A stretch of DNA of 64,000 nt from the NCBI GenBank assembly GCA_018806985.1, contig JADANN010000365.1, positions 730,001 to 794,000 of the forward strand. The letters run 5' to 3'. The notes beneath the pieces are model-generated. The model worked only from the letters and a program-made list of their open reading frames with translations. It did not search any database and was not told the origin of the DNA. This DNA comes from Angiostrongylus vasorum (taxonomy: Eukaryota > Nematoda > Chromadorea > Rhabditida > Metastrongylidae). Shown here piece after piece: positions 33,962 to 45,380 of this stretch. Each line of letters opens with the position of its first letter. Positions within the stretch are counted from its first letter, which is position 1. The translations under genes and the position numbers were made by a program.

Positions 33962-35610
33962 CGCATGTAATGGAATCATTCGATGTTACTTCACTTTATA
34001 CCAACGTGTCGAATGACTCCGCAATGCAAGCCATTCTCGAGTTGCTGGTAGAACACGAAAAAGAAAATAAAAATGTACGGCTTGTCGATTGGGCAACTAA
34101 TGACTCTCTTAAAACAGTGTCTTAGTTGTTCAATCTTCAGGTGGTCTGGAAAATATTTTGCACAAATTAGAGGGTTGTCCATGGGACAGCGTTTAGCACC
34201 AAGCCTTGCCGTCGCTTTCATGTCTAAGGTGGAAGCTCCAGTTCTCGACCACCGACCCTTATTCTACTGTCGATACATAGACGACTGCTTCATCGTCTGT
34301 TCCACACAAGAACAGATGAATGAGTGTTTTGAATTGTTAAACTGACAGTCAGGGTATTTAAATTTGCACGAGCAAAACCAACCGAAAACTGCCTTCCATT
34401 CTTAAACATCCAAATAAAGCTCTCAGAAAGTGGCTATATAACAAAATGGTATCGCAAGCCAAGTAGTAAAAAACATACTAGTACACTAAATCTCCTCTCA
34501 TCCTTCACACATGAAAAAAAGCACTTATCAAAAACTTGTACCGTTTGGCTAAAAATGTGTGCACAGAAGCAGAGGAAAGGAAGGAATCGCAAAACCTGGC
34601 ACGAAAAATTGCCATTTCCAATGGCTACGACGTAGAAGCCACTCGGGTTAGACAAAAACGTAGGATAGTTCCCCAAAATAATGTTTCGGACTAAGTAGGA
34701 TCCCTTTTAAGCTACGCTTTGAAGTAAGTTACGCCATTAAGAGATGCTTAAGAAAAAGTGATCTTGAAAATTATGTAACGATTATTGACATCGCACGCAA
34801 TACCCTACGCCGTCAGTTAGTTCGCAACCGTCTCTATCATCGTTTGTGCAGCTCAGAAAACTGTATGATCTGTCCTAACGGAAGAGAAGAGGATTGCATG
34901 AGTTCATCTATAATATGCTTGATCTCATGTAACGCATGCGGTGAGGAATATATTAGGGGAAACGGGTCGACCACTTTGTATCCGCATGAAAGAACATCTA
35001 GATGGGAAAGTTAACATTCGTCAAAACACTCCTTTAGGTACGCATAGGGCACAAAAGCACAATGGCGATGATTTTGAAGCGATCATGCGGATACTAGCGT
35101 AGGAATCGAAAAACGCGCAAAACTCTTGAGGCGTTTTTGGATAAATTTCAAAAATCCAAAAATGAACCGGAAAGACGAATGCCTCACTACTACACGTGAC
35201 CTGGCGCCCTATCTCAAAATGATATTTTGACCCCGGGGTGTGGTGCTCGCGACCCCACGTGAACAACGCGTAGGCCAAGTCCCGCTCGTTACATCACGGT
35301 GAGTAGCCTTTCAGTTTGACCGTAGCATCCTAACCCACCGTCTTTTTAAAACTTTGATCTTCACCGATACTTTAGCCTTTTCCACCGGATAATTAAAGTA
35401 TTTTAATATGAAATACGTCCAGGCTCTGAGGAAGGCGAAATCGCCGAAACGTCAGCCATCGACCAACAACACCAACAACAACGACAACGACAACGAAGAC
35501 CTATACCAACCTCGCGTCAGCTAAGGAAGATCAGTTTATAAGATCATACAAATAAATATATCAATTATCCATGCCGAGGTTTATAGAAAGCCAGTCTTTT
35601 GAGTTATTAA
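33962..35610 (+). pseudogene. Penelope-like element 3: RT plus GIY-YIG endonuclease plus pLTR
   Basis: The best-preserved PLE here. RT motif A region is SFDVTSLYTNV (33971-34005). The motif B-like block is RGLSMGQRLAPSLAVAFMSK and motif C is CRYIDDCFIVCSTQEQM (near 34270). Then come the post-RT IAISNGYDVEA (34600), the GIY-YIG region (degenerate EEYI at about 34945, TPLGTHRAQKHNGDDFE at 35029) and the C-terminal Lys-rich block. The 3' pLTR carries a perfect hammerhead (35422-35457) and a CAACAACACCAACAACAACG tract. At least four frameshifts or stops inactivate it. The N-terminal half of RT is missing. PLE RTs with GIY-YIG endonucleases are established as a distinct retroelement class. Confidence 0.88.
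35422..35457 (+). ncRNA. Hammerhead ribozyme, perfect core, pLTR type I
   Basis: Helix I GGCT pairs with AGCC. The core is CTGAGGA and GAAA; helix II is GGCG with CGCC closed by an AAAT tetraloop. ACGT followed by C gives the cleavage site after C35453. Helix III has only the self-complementary ACGT, which suggests action as a dimer, as proposed for other minimal hammerheads. Confidence 0.88.
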
Positions 35611-36300
35611 GAGATGTGCTTAAACGGTTGCACAACATCCTGAATTTCCAGTGATAATGATGTCCTCGAAGGCAGTTTGGGCCTCGTCTTTGTTTCTGTT
35701 TGAGGAAGAGGTCGGTGGTTTTGTAGAACGAACGCGTCCAACACCTGAAAACGTCGATTTCTTTCGCTTTCAGTCAGTTCACACGAAGTGCCCTCCTCGA
35801 GCTTTTCCGCCTTCGAAAGCTTCTTCAGGTGCTCTGAAAGGGTTGAGATTGAGATGTTTACATCTAGTTCTTTTGAATGTTTTTTGAAATGTCGTGCAAA
35901 CATATTCTTTAAACAAATTCTTCAAATCATCGTCACCAATAGCGGAATCACGTCCGCTACCTCCTTTACCTTTATGGGCGAATGCGACATAAAGAAATTA
36001 CTCAAACCAACTTTGCACTGTTTATTCGTTAAAACTTCTTTAGCCTCATATCCCGTCAATGTTTCGAGCCAGCCGGCTGTGCGACACCGGAGTTTGGATT
36101 TGAGGAAGTGGATTTGCTTAGTGGTGAAATGGTCACTTTAGTCATAATGTTTCCCACTAATGGACTTAAGCATCAGATTTCGTAGAGAGGGCTTCCAGAT
36201 GAAAAATGAATGGTGTCGGTCTTCATTACGACTGCAATCAGCCTCGTATGCAACCTGCCGCAATCCTGTCCTTAATTCTCGGAGTGGAATATTTCATGCG
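35607..36300 (-). pseudogene. Mariner-like transposase, N-terminal fragment (copy M2)
   Basis: Minus-strand frame 35607-35903 has ISTLSEHLKKLSKAEKLEE followed by LTESERNRRFQVL, the second helix-turn-helix and linker of mariner-type transposases. Upstream, VLTNKQCKVGLSNFFM and VKVKEVADVIPLL correspond to the same positions in M1. The catalytic domain is missing. It adjoins the pLTR end of PLE3. Confidence 0.65.
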
Positions 36301-36404
36301 TCCAACATAGGTTTCATTTATCAAACCATATCATGAGGTAGTTTAGTAGATCTACTGTTGTCCATCGTTGTTTGCTATTGTTCCACGTATAATGTACCCC
36401 TGTT

Positions 36405-36822
36405 TTGCGAACCCTTCCGAGTCATTCCAAGGTTTCCACACCGGCGATGTGGTCGAGTTGGGAACGTTCGCCACCGCCTGACTGTGACCATTGTATCCCT
36501 TCGGCCATTTTGTCCAGAAAACTGATTTTCTTGGTGCACTCGGTCGCCCCAGGGACCCACGCACTCGCTTTCGCGTGGCTGCCTCGTCAGCACGATGCCT
36601 GTGCCAAGCTACGGCGTACTTGGGTCGTCATGGCATGCAAACGAAACGTGCACCAAATTGCACCACAGTTTGGCTCGGCATCTCTCTTCGTTGAAGAGTG
36701 GCAGGTTGAGCAGCTTTCAGGTAATTTTGAAAATAGATGCGTTACTAAGCACATTGGAAATCGAAGCACTGTGAAGAGCTGGAAAACTTGTTTGTTTAAT
36801 CAAATTCGACGGGAGGAGTGTT
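36405..36822 (+). repeat. F4 repeat, copy A (3' portion)
   Basis: It shares GTATCCCTTCGGC, GGGACCCACGCA, GCGTTACT and ATTGGAAA..CGAAGCACTGTGAAG with copy B (38505-38830) in the same order and spacing. Frames through it are not conserved. Family unknown. Confidence 0.65.
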
Positions 36823-36829
36823 CCTTAGA

Positions 36830-37475
36830 CTGCAAGACTCCAACGTCGAAGTAGATATTAATTTTTGCATATTTTCAGATGAGTTTCTCCAAATTCTTAG
36901 CCACCACCACAAAATCTGTGAGAGGAAATTCAGTTCCAACCTTGCAGCAACGCAAAAATGTGGTACACGACAGGCTCGAGAACCAATAAAATCAAAAAGC
37001 CATTAGACTATCATTTAATGACAAGTACAGAGAGTTTGTAGTAATTTCTCGTCACATAGATGTTGAGATAACGGAAAAAATGTCTTGAAGATGTTTCACT
37101 TTGTCGCTCATCATCTGAAACAGAATTCAAAGCACAATATCGAATGTTGAACAACGAAGACGTCAAAGTTGAAAGCTCGGCAGAATTAAATGCACTAGTT
37201 ATTTCGCAACTTAAAATTGATTTTTCCATATGTCCTATGTTGTACTTACTTGTCAGCACACACAATTTACTAGAGACTGATTGTCTGGAATTTGCCGATT
37301 CCTCAACCTTCACTGTTAGACCGATCACCGGCTGTGTAGATGCACCTATGGATATCACGGCCTGATTTATTAAACCCGATTTCCATCTAGTTGCTCAAAC
37401 ATATACATACTAGCACATCTAACGAAAACACCCAAATCTTCCTTAATAGTCTACATTAAGAGCTACTTAATAGCG
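36830..37475. other. No gene recognised
   Basis: A 115-codon minus frame (37011-37358) has no recognisable domain; it is AT-rich. Confidence 0.35.
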
Positions 37476-37479
37476 CGTA

Positions 37480-38040
37480 TATGCTGGAGTGTTTCGACGT
37501 TACCGCCCATTATTGTCGAAAGACCCTGTTATTAAAGTCATCCTCGAGCTTCCTGGACAGCACAAAGGAGCAATAAACATCTATGGCTTCTCGATTCACC
37601 AGCTCCTAAAGGTCTGCCTAAAATGCTTCGTCCTTAGATGGTCCAGGAAATATTGCGCGAAAATGAAAGTGTTGGCAATGGAAATGCTACTCGTGCCAAG
37701 TCTTGTGGTTGCATTTATGTCTAATGTGGAAGCAACAGTAACCGATGTTCGGACACTACTTTGCTGCGGCTAAATAGGTCATCATTTTTCCACCTAGTCA
37801 ACACAGAAAGAGATGAACAAATGTTCCGTGTTATTGAGTGAACAGTCAGAGTACAAGAGAACATAACATTAACCGGAGGAAAACCAGATGAAAACCGGAT
37901 TCCATTTCTTAACGCTCAAATCAACCTATCCGAAAACAACTGGACACGATGAAAGATATGTAACAAAAATCTACTGATTCATTATCTCCCCTCGTATCCC
38001 TTACTTTCAAAAAGGGGGCTTGTACATGTTTTTTGAGCAG
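37480..38040 (+). pseudogene. Penelope-like element 4: RT fragment
   Basis: Plus-strand frame 37489-37773 parallels PLE3: FSIHQLLKVCLKCFVLRWS, then the motif B-like LAMEMLLVPSLVVAFMSNVE, then TLLCC where PLE3 has LFYCRYIDD. YIDD is replaced, and a stop follows. Downstream are LLSEQSEY- and LNAQINLS-like pieces in shifted frames. No endonuclease or pLTR; it ends at F4 copy B. Confidence 0.75.
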
Positions 38041-38089
38041 CAATATCTCAGAATCTCACAGTACAAATGATTCCCTATTCTCAAAGATG

Positions 38090-38832
38090 TTTGGAAATTG
38101 CTTGGCATTGCTGAAGGAAGACCGATAGTGAGAATCAGGTTGAATGACTAGGACGATAACAGCGGTCCACACTGCAATGACGACGGCTCTTGCTGTGGTG
38201 GGAGTTGTGACGACAGCGTCAGGTTCGGTGCTTATCATTATTTTCATGGTGGACCCTTTATAGTAGAAGGATGGTCGTGTATTCCGTTGACATGTTCCCC
38301 TTGCGAATGGCTCTCATCCGTTGACCACTTGATATCAGTTTCGTGGCACCCGTGTTGGAATGACAGGAATACTCTCTGCTATTCTTGGGGGAGCCGATGA
38401 GTGCAGCGACGGGCGAGGGTGGGTTGACCGTGGTGGTGTCCTCTAAGGACTTATCGTGGCGGTTGTCGTGCCCTATAGCGCTCCGTGAACGCTCCGCGTA
38501 TTGGAAATGTAATGTATCCCTTCGGCTGTTTGGTCCACAGGACCGATTTTCCTGTGGACTCAGTGGGGCCGAGGGACCCACGCAGTGAATCTCGCGTGGT
38601 TGTTTCGCCAGTATGGTATCCACACCAGTCGACAGCATCATGTCATGCCCGTCATGGCACTTGGACGGCGTATTGCTGCTAGGTTGACTCTACGTCTCAC
38701 TACGCTGGAGAGTCGCAGAGAAAACAGTTGTCAGGCGACATTGAAAATAAATGCGTTACTCAGCGTATTGGAAACCGAAGCACTGTGAAGTGATAGAAAA
38801 CTTGTTTGTTTCCATTAAATTCGACGGAAAAT
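38090..38832 (+). repeat. F4 repeat, copy B (longest)
   Basis: 743 bases. The left part (38090-38460) matches the inverted copy C (42306-42735) and partly copy D. The right part matches copy A. A minus-strand reading, ISTEPDAVVTTPTTARAVV, is echoed by copy C (MMSTEPDTLIATPTTARSVV), so part may once have been coding. An inverted remnant of its left end (AGCAATATCTCAGAATC) lies at 38041-38060. Confidence 0.7.
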
Positions 38833-38834
38833 AA

Positions 38835-39030
38835 ATCGACCACCAATAAATTGTAAGGTATTATCATATGGGGACGAGGAATTCCCTTATGTGTATGCAC
38901 TTCGATGCCAGCTCGTCTTTGTTGGACGTCTCATGAGCATAAGCAGACTTGAAAATTCGACTTGTTCTGACTAATTTAGTTGTAACAACTCCTGACCGAC
39001 TTTATATTAATCTCGACAGTGTTCAAATTG
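38835..39030. other. Spacer between F4 and a PLE terminal repeat
   Basis: AT-rich; nothing recognised. Confidence 0.4.
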
Positions 39031-39260
39031 TTCTCGATATCCTTACTGAGCAAACACGAGGTGTTACTTTATTCTTTATTCCGTTAAACCTGACGTTTCT
39101 GAAGTACCGCCTTCTTCAGAGTGTGGAAGGGTATATTGATGGGCAATTTACTATTTCAAGCGCTCCAGTAACACATAGAAAGATGAAGATTTAAATCGCA
39201 ATCAGGCGACGAACGGCTTCTCGAGAAACCCACTGTTTGTTGCGTGCCTTCCATTGAGGA
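39031..39260 (-). mobile_element. Penelope-like terminal repeat, type II
   Basis: On the minus strand it matches 51000-51215 (plus) and 48520-48740 (plus). It shares the ACACATAGAAAGATGAAGAT-like block, the CTCGAGAAACC block, the hammerhead region and AATAAAGAATAAAGTAA. No coding part is attached. Confidence 0.7.
39089..39124 (-). ncRNA. Hammerhead ribozyme-like sequence, pLTR type II
   Basis: Minus strand: CTGAAGA core, GGCG, GTAC, TTCA, GAAA, CGTC, AGG. Both core blocks are intact but helix II is mismatched. Confidence 0.55.
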
Positions 39261-39550
39261 AGAACAGGTGATCAGAGTCGCATATGGTCGATGAATGCAC
39301 CACCAAACGTCAAAAGTCAATGCGAAGGTACGAGTAAACTTGCAAAAAAACTTGAGTGAAACAACGGATAATCCACCCCTGCAGCAGTCGGTATTATGTT
39401 AGGTAGCACAAAGCGAATAGCAAAACAACTTGGAAACCAGTCGGCATTTAACCTCGGTAGCAAAATAATCAACATCTGTTTAAATCGTAGACACGACGAT
39501 ACGGAAACGAAGGCGGTACCTGGAGAAGACGAACAACTGTTAGGACCATC

Positions 39551-39585
39551 GGCTCTGACGAGGATGAATACGTCGAGACGTTAGC
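39551..39585 (+). ncRNA. Hammerhead ribozyme-like sequence, pLTR type III
   Basis: GGCT, CTGACGA core, GATG, loop AATA, CGTC, GAGA (one change from GAAA), CGTT, AGC. It is followed by GGAATAAAAGTTGCTTATCAAC, which marks type III ends. Near-intact. Confidence 0.6.
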
Positions 39586-39599
39586 GGAATAAAAGTTGC

Positions 39600-42300
39600 T
39601 TATCAACATCTTGTATGCTGGACAATTCAAACACATGTTGATTATTTTACTACCAAGGTTAAATGACAGTCCGTTTCAAAACTATTGTTTTCCATTCTTC
39701 AAATTTCCTGCTAAGTGTGGAACCAACGATTTACCCCTTCTTCGTGAACTAATGGAAAATGACGAAGAGGTAGGTATATGCTGCTGAAAATGAGCTGGTA
39801 ATGAAAAAATAGAACTGCATTGGGCTTCTCTCCTTCTTGATTGGTTATAAAAATGACTGACTACTCATTATTTCTTTATGAGACCGAAAGCTTTCTAAAT
39901 ACCTGAGAGATCAGAATTGAACACAAAATATCCCTCACACCCCTACTTTGGTACCACAAACAGAACTGTGTGACACATACTTAATAGGCATAAAAAGCCT
40001 ATCAATATAACGCGTCACGTTAGAAATATATTGTGCGATATTACGTTAGTTTGGAAACATCCCTTGTGGACTGAGTGCTCCATTTCTTGCCTCCGGCCCT
40101 CCACCAAGGTCGGGTGGGGGTGAGTCCCATGAGCTCAAGGCGAGATGCGAGTTCGAGCATCATTAGCTTAATGTTAGCTGAGTAAGTTGTCATTTTTACA
40201 TTGTATGTTCCATTGAGCAACTCGATCGATCGCCTTTAATTCTCTATTTTTGTATATCTATGCGAATCAACAACAGTTGACACGACAACCACTGTTGATT
40301 TCACCGACGTCAACAGAAACGGCGAACTCGTCCGGGATTCAAGCACGGTAAACTTGTCTTATCGACGACAAACTATGGTTTTCAAGAGTGGGAGAAATAG
40401 TGGAGTTGAAAACATTGTGTGGTCTAGGATTTAAGAAATCTCATCCTAAGAAATCCTTAGAGCATCTCATCCAGAACCTTCAACTTTTCTGTTGCTTCAT
40501 GTGCAACAGAATGTTCACAGAAGAAGAGGGAATGCGGCAGCGCGTCTTAGGTAAACGTTTGGGTTTCGAAGAGTTTAGTCACATACTATCATAAATTTTC
40601 TTTATATGCCTATATGAGAAGATCGTTGATTTTAAGGCATTACCGTCCATTTCTACAAAGTTTCGTTTATTAGCGATACTTTCAAAAAATTCACCTCTAA
40701 TCACCTAGTCAAGACAGCACCCGGTATTTCTTCTCATTGTCCAAGTTGCCTAGAAGACAATACTTGTCTGATAGCCACGATCTTCATACTTTTATTGCGA
40801 GTGCTACCCCGCATCCTTGTTAATCCCAGTGTAAATCGACCTCTTATGCACCATTATCTAAGGCTCGCTTGGCACCGCGGGTAACAAGCTCTTGTCCCTA
40901 GTTGTGATGGAAATACATGGAGGGAAAAATAGAGGATAGAGGTTAAGAAAGAAGAAAATTGTGGGGTTGCCATTGCAACCTCGTTCCTATCAATCCCTAT
41001 AACTGCAATCATTTGATGAAACGCAACAACGTTTTTGTTTTATTCTATGCTGTTGATAATGTTAGAACTCATTACAGGTGTAGCAGTAAAGCAACTGCAG
41101 CTTCCTATCCTTCTTCCTTAATTCTAGCATTTCCGAAACCTTGAATGGTGAATTAGATCCTTTGCTAACAAAGATAGGCTTCTTGTTGGAGTGTTGAAAA
41201 TATGCTATCTGAATGAGAAAAAGATTGGAGCAATCTTACTTAACAGAATTCCTCGCTATACACATTTAGTCAGGAATCGTTAACAGTTATAGCGTACAGC
41301 GTCGCTTCCACATGTTTTGTGCTGAAAATGGAAGCTCTGAAGTTGAAAATGCTGCCGTGAGGACGACCCTCTATCATGACGATGACTAATTGAGGATCAT
41401 ATTTGAAGCAAGTCCGCGACAAATGTTCGAAAGCTTACCGATGGGGATAGATATTCGCAATTAGAATAGGTTTGAAAACACCTCGATCAAAATGGATAAA
41501 TGTGGATGGACGGAATGTAAAGCAGCCGAGGCAATGGTGTCTCCAGTGTATCGCTGGTATTTACTCTCTAGCAAGGCTTCCTTTAAAGACGTTAAAACTC
41601 CAAATTTGTTTCCAGTTTTTGGGATTTAAGCACTGATTAATGTGAACGGTTTTGAAATTCATGTTTACCTCTAAAAGCGATGAAACAAGGCCTATACGAT
41701 AAGTTTGTTAGCTTAGCATAAAAAAGACGCTCGGACTATAGCTGTTGATGGACATTAAAAAATAACGGATTCTCCCAACGAGCAGTACCCGTAGGCGGTC
41801 TTGAGTACAGTTTTCACATAGGACTTAGTCACATATGCCATGGTTACCGAAAAATGTAATTTTTAGCTTCCACAGGGAAGTCGAGCTCATTGCCAGGACC
41901 ATATTTCTAGAGTATAAGCGTGCCAATCATTAAACACGGGGACTCCTGTCATATGCTCATTTTTTTTGTAAGCAAGGGTTTTTGGAAGAGGTTGGAAGGA
42001 CCGTTTGTGAAGGTGCGATCATTGTTGCGACTGAAGCTTCTAATAACACTGCGGATAAAAATATTGAGCTAATACCATGTGTATATCGAGAATCAGCGGA
42101 TAATTCTCTGTACAAATGGTTTTATACACAAAACAACTAATTGTCATTGTCATACCAGTTAGTCTTTCGTCATTGTGCCTCAGTTGCTGCACGTGTAAGC
42201 CTCTCTCTCATAAACTGCTCTAATGGTATTTCCGTAACATCCTTCCAACTAGTTTTTATGTTACGAATGATTTTTTGGTCATAATCTTTCTTGATGTTCA
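39600..42300. other. Long stretch without a confirmed gene
   Basis: Two exon-like stretches deserve mention. 39715-39768 follows CCTGCTAAG and ends at a GAAGAG/GTAGGT donor. 40430-40550 encodes LFCCFMCNRMFTEEEG and ends at TTAG/GTAAAC. I could not link either into a gene. The rest is AT-rich. Confidence 0.25.
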
Positions 42301-42305
42301 ACATT

Positions 42306-42735
42306 AGCTAGGTGCGATATATCGACATTCCCAAAACGAACATTTACAGAGATCCATAGGGCACCCCAAGGGCACCACCACAGCCAACCCCCTTTCCTCG
42401 CCTGATGCTGCTCTCATCGAGGCCTCAAGAATAGCAGAAAGAATCTCTGTCATTCCAACTTGGGTGGCACTAAATTCATAACGAGTGGTCATCGCATGAC
42501 AGTCATTTGTATGGCGAACATGTGCACAGAAAACACATGACCTCCCTTCTACCCCAAAGAGTGCACCATTAAAATAATGATGAGCACCGAACCCGACACT
42601 CTCATCGCAACTCCCACCACGGCGAGATCCGTCGTCATTGGTGTTTGGACTGCTCTTATCGTTTCAATCAAGCACACTGATTCACACGGGCCGATCTTCC
42701 CTTCAACAATACCAAGCAATGTCTCAACATCATTG
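42306..42735 (-). repeat. F4 repeat, copy C (left arm of an inverted pair)
   Basis: Inverted relative to copy B: GCACCGAACCCGACACT and ACTCCCACCACGGC correspond to CAGCGTCAGGTTCGGTGC and GCTGTGGTGGGAGT. It ends at AAGCAATGTCTCAACATC, facing copy D across about 35 bases. Confidence 0.7.
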
Positions 42736-42764
42736 GGAATAACGGGTCATCTATACTCTGAGAT

Positions 42765-43030
42765 GCTGAGATATTGCTTGGTAATGCTGAAGGTAGGTCG
42801 AATATGAGAACAAAGCTACACGCCAGGCGCAATGGGAGCAGTCCACACTCGAATGACGATGGATTGGGCCCGCGACAGCGCCGGCTTCGGTGCCCGTCGT
42901 CATTCTAATGGTGGACCCTTTGCGATAAACGGAAGGTTGTGTGTGTTCTGTGGGTATGTTCGCCATACAAATGGCCATTATGTGCTGACCACTCGTTACC
43001 GCAACTTCGTGGTTTCCGATTTGAAGTGTT
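42765..43030 (+). repeat. F4 repeat, copy D (right arm of an inverted pair)
   Basis: It starts GATGCTGAGATATTGCTTGG, the mirror of the end of copy C. It continues through GGAGCAGTCCACACT, CTTCGGTGCCCGTC, GGTGGACCCTTT and TGTGCTGACCACTCG, in the same order as copy B. C and D together form a foldback structure. Confidence 0.7.
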
Positions 43031-43045
43031 CTGCTGCCCATGGGC

Positions 43046-44687
43046 CCTCGACTAACGCACCATCTGCCTAGGAACGGGATCGGACGTGGTTGTATGCTTT
43101 CGGACGTTGCTCCTGCACCTCATTTGCTGATTTGGATGTGTCGTACGAACCTAACGTGGATTGCTAAGTAACCGAACTGTTTGTAGGTTCGAATCTCGTG
43201 TTGAGTAGTTCTTGTTGTTCTTAGTTTATAAAGTTTATTACAAGTGCAGATACTTCAAGTTTTTTTTCATTAACAACGTTTTCTCTGTTGACAAAGTGAA
43301 AACGTCATTTGTTGTTCATCACTTTTGTAACAACCTAGCTCAGAACGAAAGCTGCGACACTAACATATAAGCTACTTATTTATTTTATAATTTACGGCCT
43401 GACGATTCGTTCTTCACGGAGTTTCCTGCACAACGTGCGGTTGCCTGACATTGAACTTTGGGCGTGTTAATTAGAGCTGCCTGCTAATACTGTCCTACCA
43501 ATGAATTAGTTCATTTTAAAATCTTAAGATACATCATCAACAGCTGGCAACTTTCAGAAGAAGAGTGCTCTCGAGTTGTACTTAACTTTTTGTGGACTTG
43601 TATTGGTCGGTATCGGGTACCACTTTGGCCAATTTCGTGGTATAGTTGCTTCTCGAACACTGAAGTTCACTGTCGTTGGTCTAACGTATCTGTGATAGAA
43701 TTGTTTCCATTGTAGAAACCACTTTCTGTGCTTAATTCACTTAGGAGAGACGTATAGAGAACTTCTCTCTGGGAAAGTTCTCTATCTTTCTATACAATAA
43801 CATTTGATGTCCATATATGGCCGCCTCACAGTCGCACATCAAACACCGTAATGTAACTTTTATAATCTACTCGGTCTATTATGTTCAATGTTTCAGGCAC
43901 AGTAGCGATTCAGGTTTGACTCCAGTAGCACACCAACGATGGCTTGTCCGAAGGAGGAGGAGTAACAGTGGAACAGTTTACTAATTCCTTGCGAAACAAC
44001 GAAGCCAATGACGTTGATATTTCAGGCAGTTAGGTACAGTCTACTGCAGTCCAGGATCGACGATCCAGGTTGTCCGCGGTTGCATACGCACGCGGCTCTC
44101 GTAGCCAATATAAGCCAGGTGCCTTCGACGGCGGAGACATACCATCACTCACCTCACCCCGATCGGTAGCGCGGATAATCCGCTCCTCACAACATCATTC
44201 ATTGTCACTCTCAATCACCACAATTCATTCACAGTCATACTCACTCATTCTTATCCATTCACATTCATCCTTCAGTAATCAGAAGATTATTGTATCTAGT
44301 TTCTTAGTTTGTTTACGGTGCAATGTCAGTAGTGGCGGGTGTTTCCAAATGCGTTATGTTTGCAACGCCATCTGTGGCATGTACCATTCCTCCCGCAATG
44401 TACGCCATGCGTACAAGGCCGCTGAGCGGCCAACTTATGCTGTGTATTCTGTTAAGCCGCTATAGGCTTATCAGTTTCCAGCCATTATCATATTGGCCCT
44501 TGACTCTTAGGCAATGGTGGCACCCATAGATGCTCAAACTTCACGTTGCTGACATAGCGTTATCGACGACCAGCCGCCTGACTATGTTCCGTAGATGACT
44601 CATCACTTACTGTCCTCATTGATCCACTAAAATGCACCTCATCGTTATAATGTTGAAATCTTAGCTCAGCCGAAAATACGGCCCGTC
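43046..44687. other. No gene recognised; possible promoter and tRNA-like fragment
   Basis: GGTTCGAATC at 43186-43195 is a perfect B box core without a convincing A box. TATAAG at 44109-44114 lies in a GC-richer block and could be a promoter of the BEL element if its LTR begins further upstream (TGTAAC also occurs at 43852). A 131-codon frame (44070-44465) overlaps this block and has no domain. Confidence 0.35.
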
Positions 44688-45157
44688 TGTAACCCTCTCC
44701 ACCTCAGCATACTGTCTCCCTCTCCGTCTCAGCGTACAGTCTCCTTTCTCGGCCCCCCCAGCATACTGTCTCCCTCAGCCGCCGCGCTGGTCGCGGATAG
44801 ACGCGACGCGGCGTCGCTCACGGCTAAACAACGGTTACTTCTTGGTAATTGTTCATTATTACTATTAATGTAATTGTGTTAATTACTTATTAATGGTATT
44901 ATAATATTCGAATGCCATTATCTCGTTGTTAGCCTCACTTCACTACTAGCCTTCGCACCTCATAGCTTTAACTGACGTCATTCCTCTACCATTACTTCTC
45001 CATCGTTACTATTATGTTATTAATGTTATATTTGTGTATTAAAGGTTTAATTACCCAAGTTTGAGGCTGGTAGATCAACACATCAGCTAAAAGACCCGCG
45101 TGGCTAATATTCTACACAAACCGAACCGCTAGTAACCGACGCTAACTAGCCGTTACA
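44688..45157 (+). repeat. Candidate 5' LTR of a BEL/Pao element
   Basis: It begins TGTAAC and ends GTTACA, a 6-base inverted terminal pair, immediately before the primer-binding site. It contains three imperfect 26-base repeats (44695-44776, motif CTCAGCATACTGTCTCC) and a GC-rich hairpin (44781-44812). The right boundary is firm; the left one is uncertain because no second LTR is present for comparison. Confidence 0.45.
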
Positions 45158-45168
45158 TGGTGCATTGG
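45158..45168 (+). promoter_or_regulatory. tRNA-Gly primer-binding site of the BEL element
   Basis: TGGTGCATTGG is exactly complementary to the 3' end of tRNA-Gly (CCAATGCACCA), including the added CCA, and directly follows the LTR end. tRNA-Gly priming is known in BEL/Pao elements. Confidence 0.8.
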
Positions 45169-45380
45169 TCGCTTGAAAGGACCTAATAGCAGCAAGTGTC
45201 GCAGTTCAACTTCACAGCTACCACTTCAACTTGGTACCGCTTTCGTGAGTTCACAAATTTTAGTTCCACGAAAACCTATTTTCCGCTTTTAATTTGCCAT
45301 GACCAGCTCATTGCGAGTTCTAAAACGACGTATTACGCATTACACTAAAAAACTTGAGACCACACTAACGCGTCTCAAAG

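Noticed and set aside
40080..40180. Possible tRNA-like segment near a GAGTTCGAGCATC motif
   Set aside because: Box A is lacking and the segment does not fold into a cloverleaf by eye.
43186..43195. Perfect B box core taken as a tRNA gene
   Set aside because: No acceptor stem and no convincing A box at the required distance.
44070..44529. Overlapping frames of 131 and 68 codons upstream of the BEL element
   Set aside because: No recognisable domain; low-complexity CATTCA-rich stretch; more likely LTR or flank.
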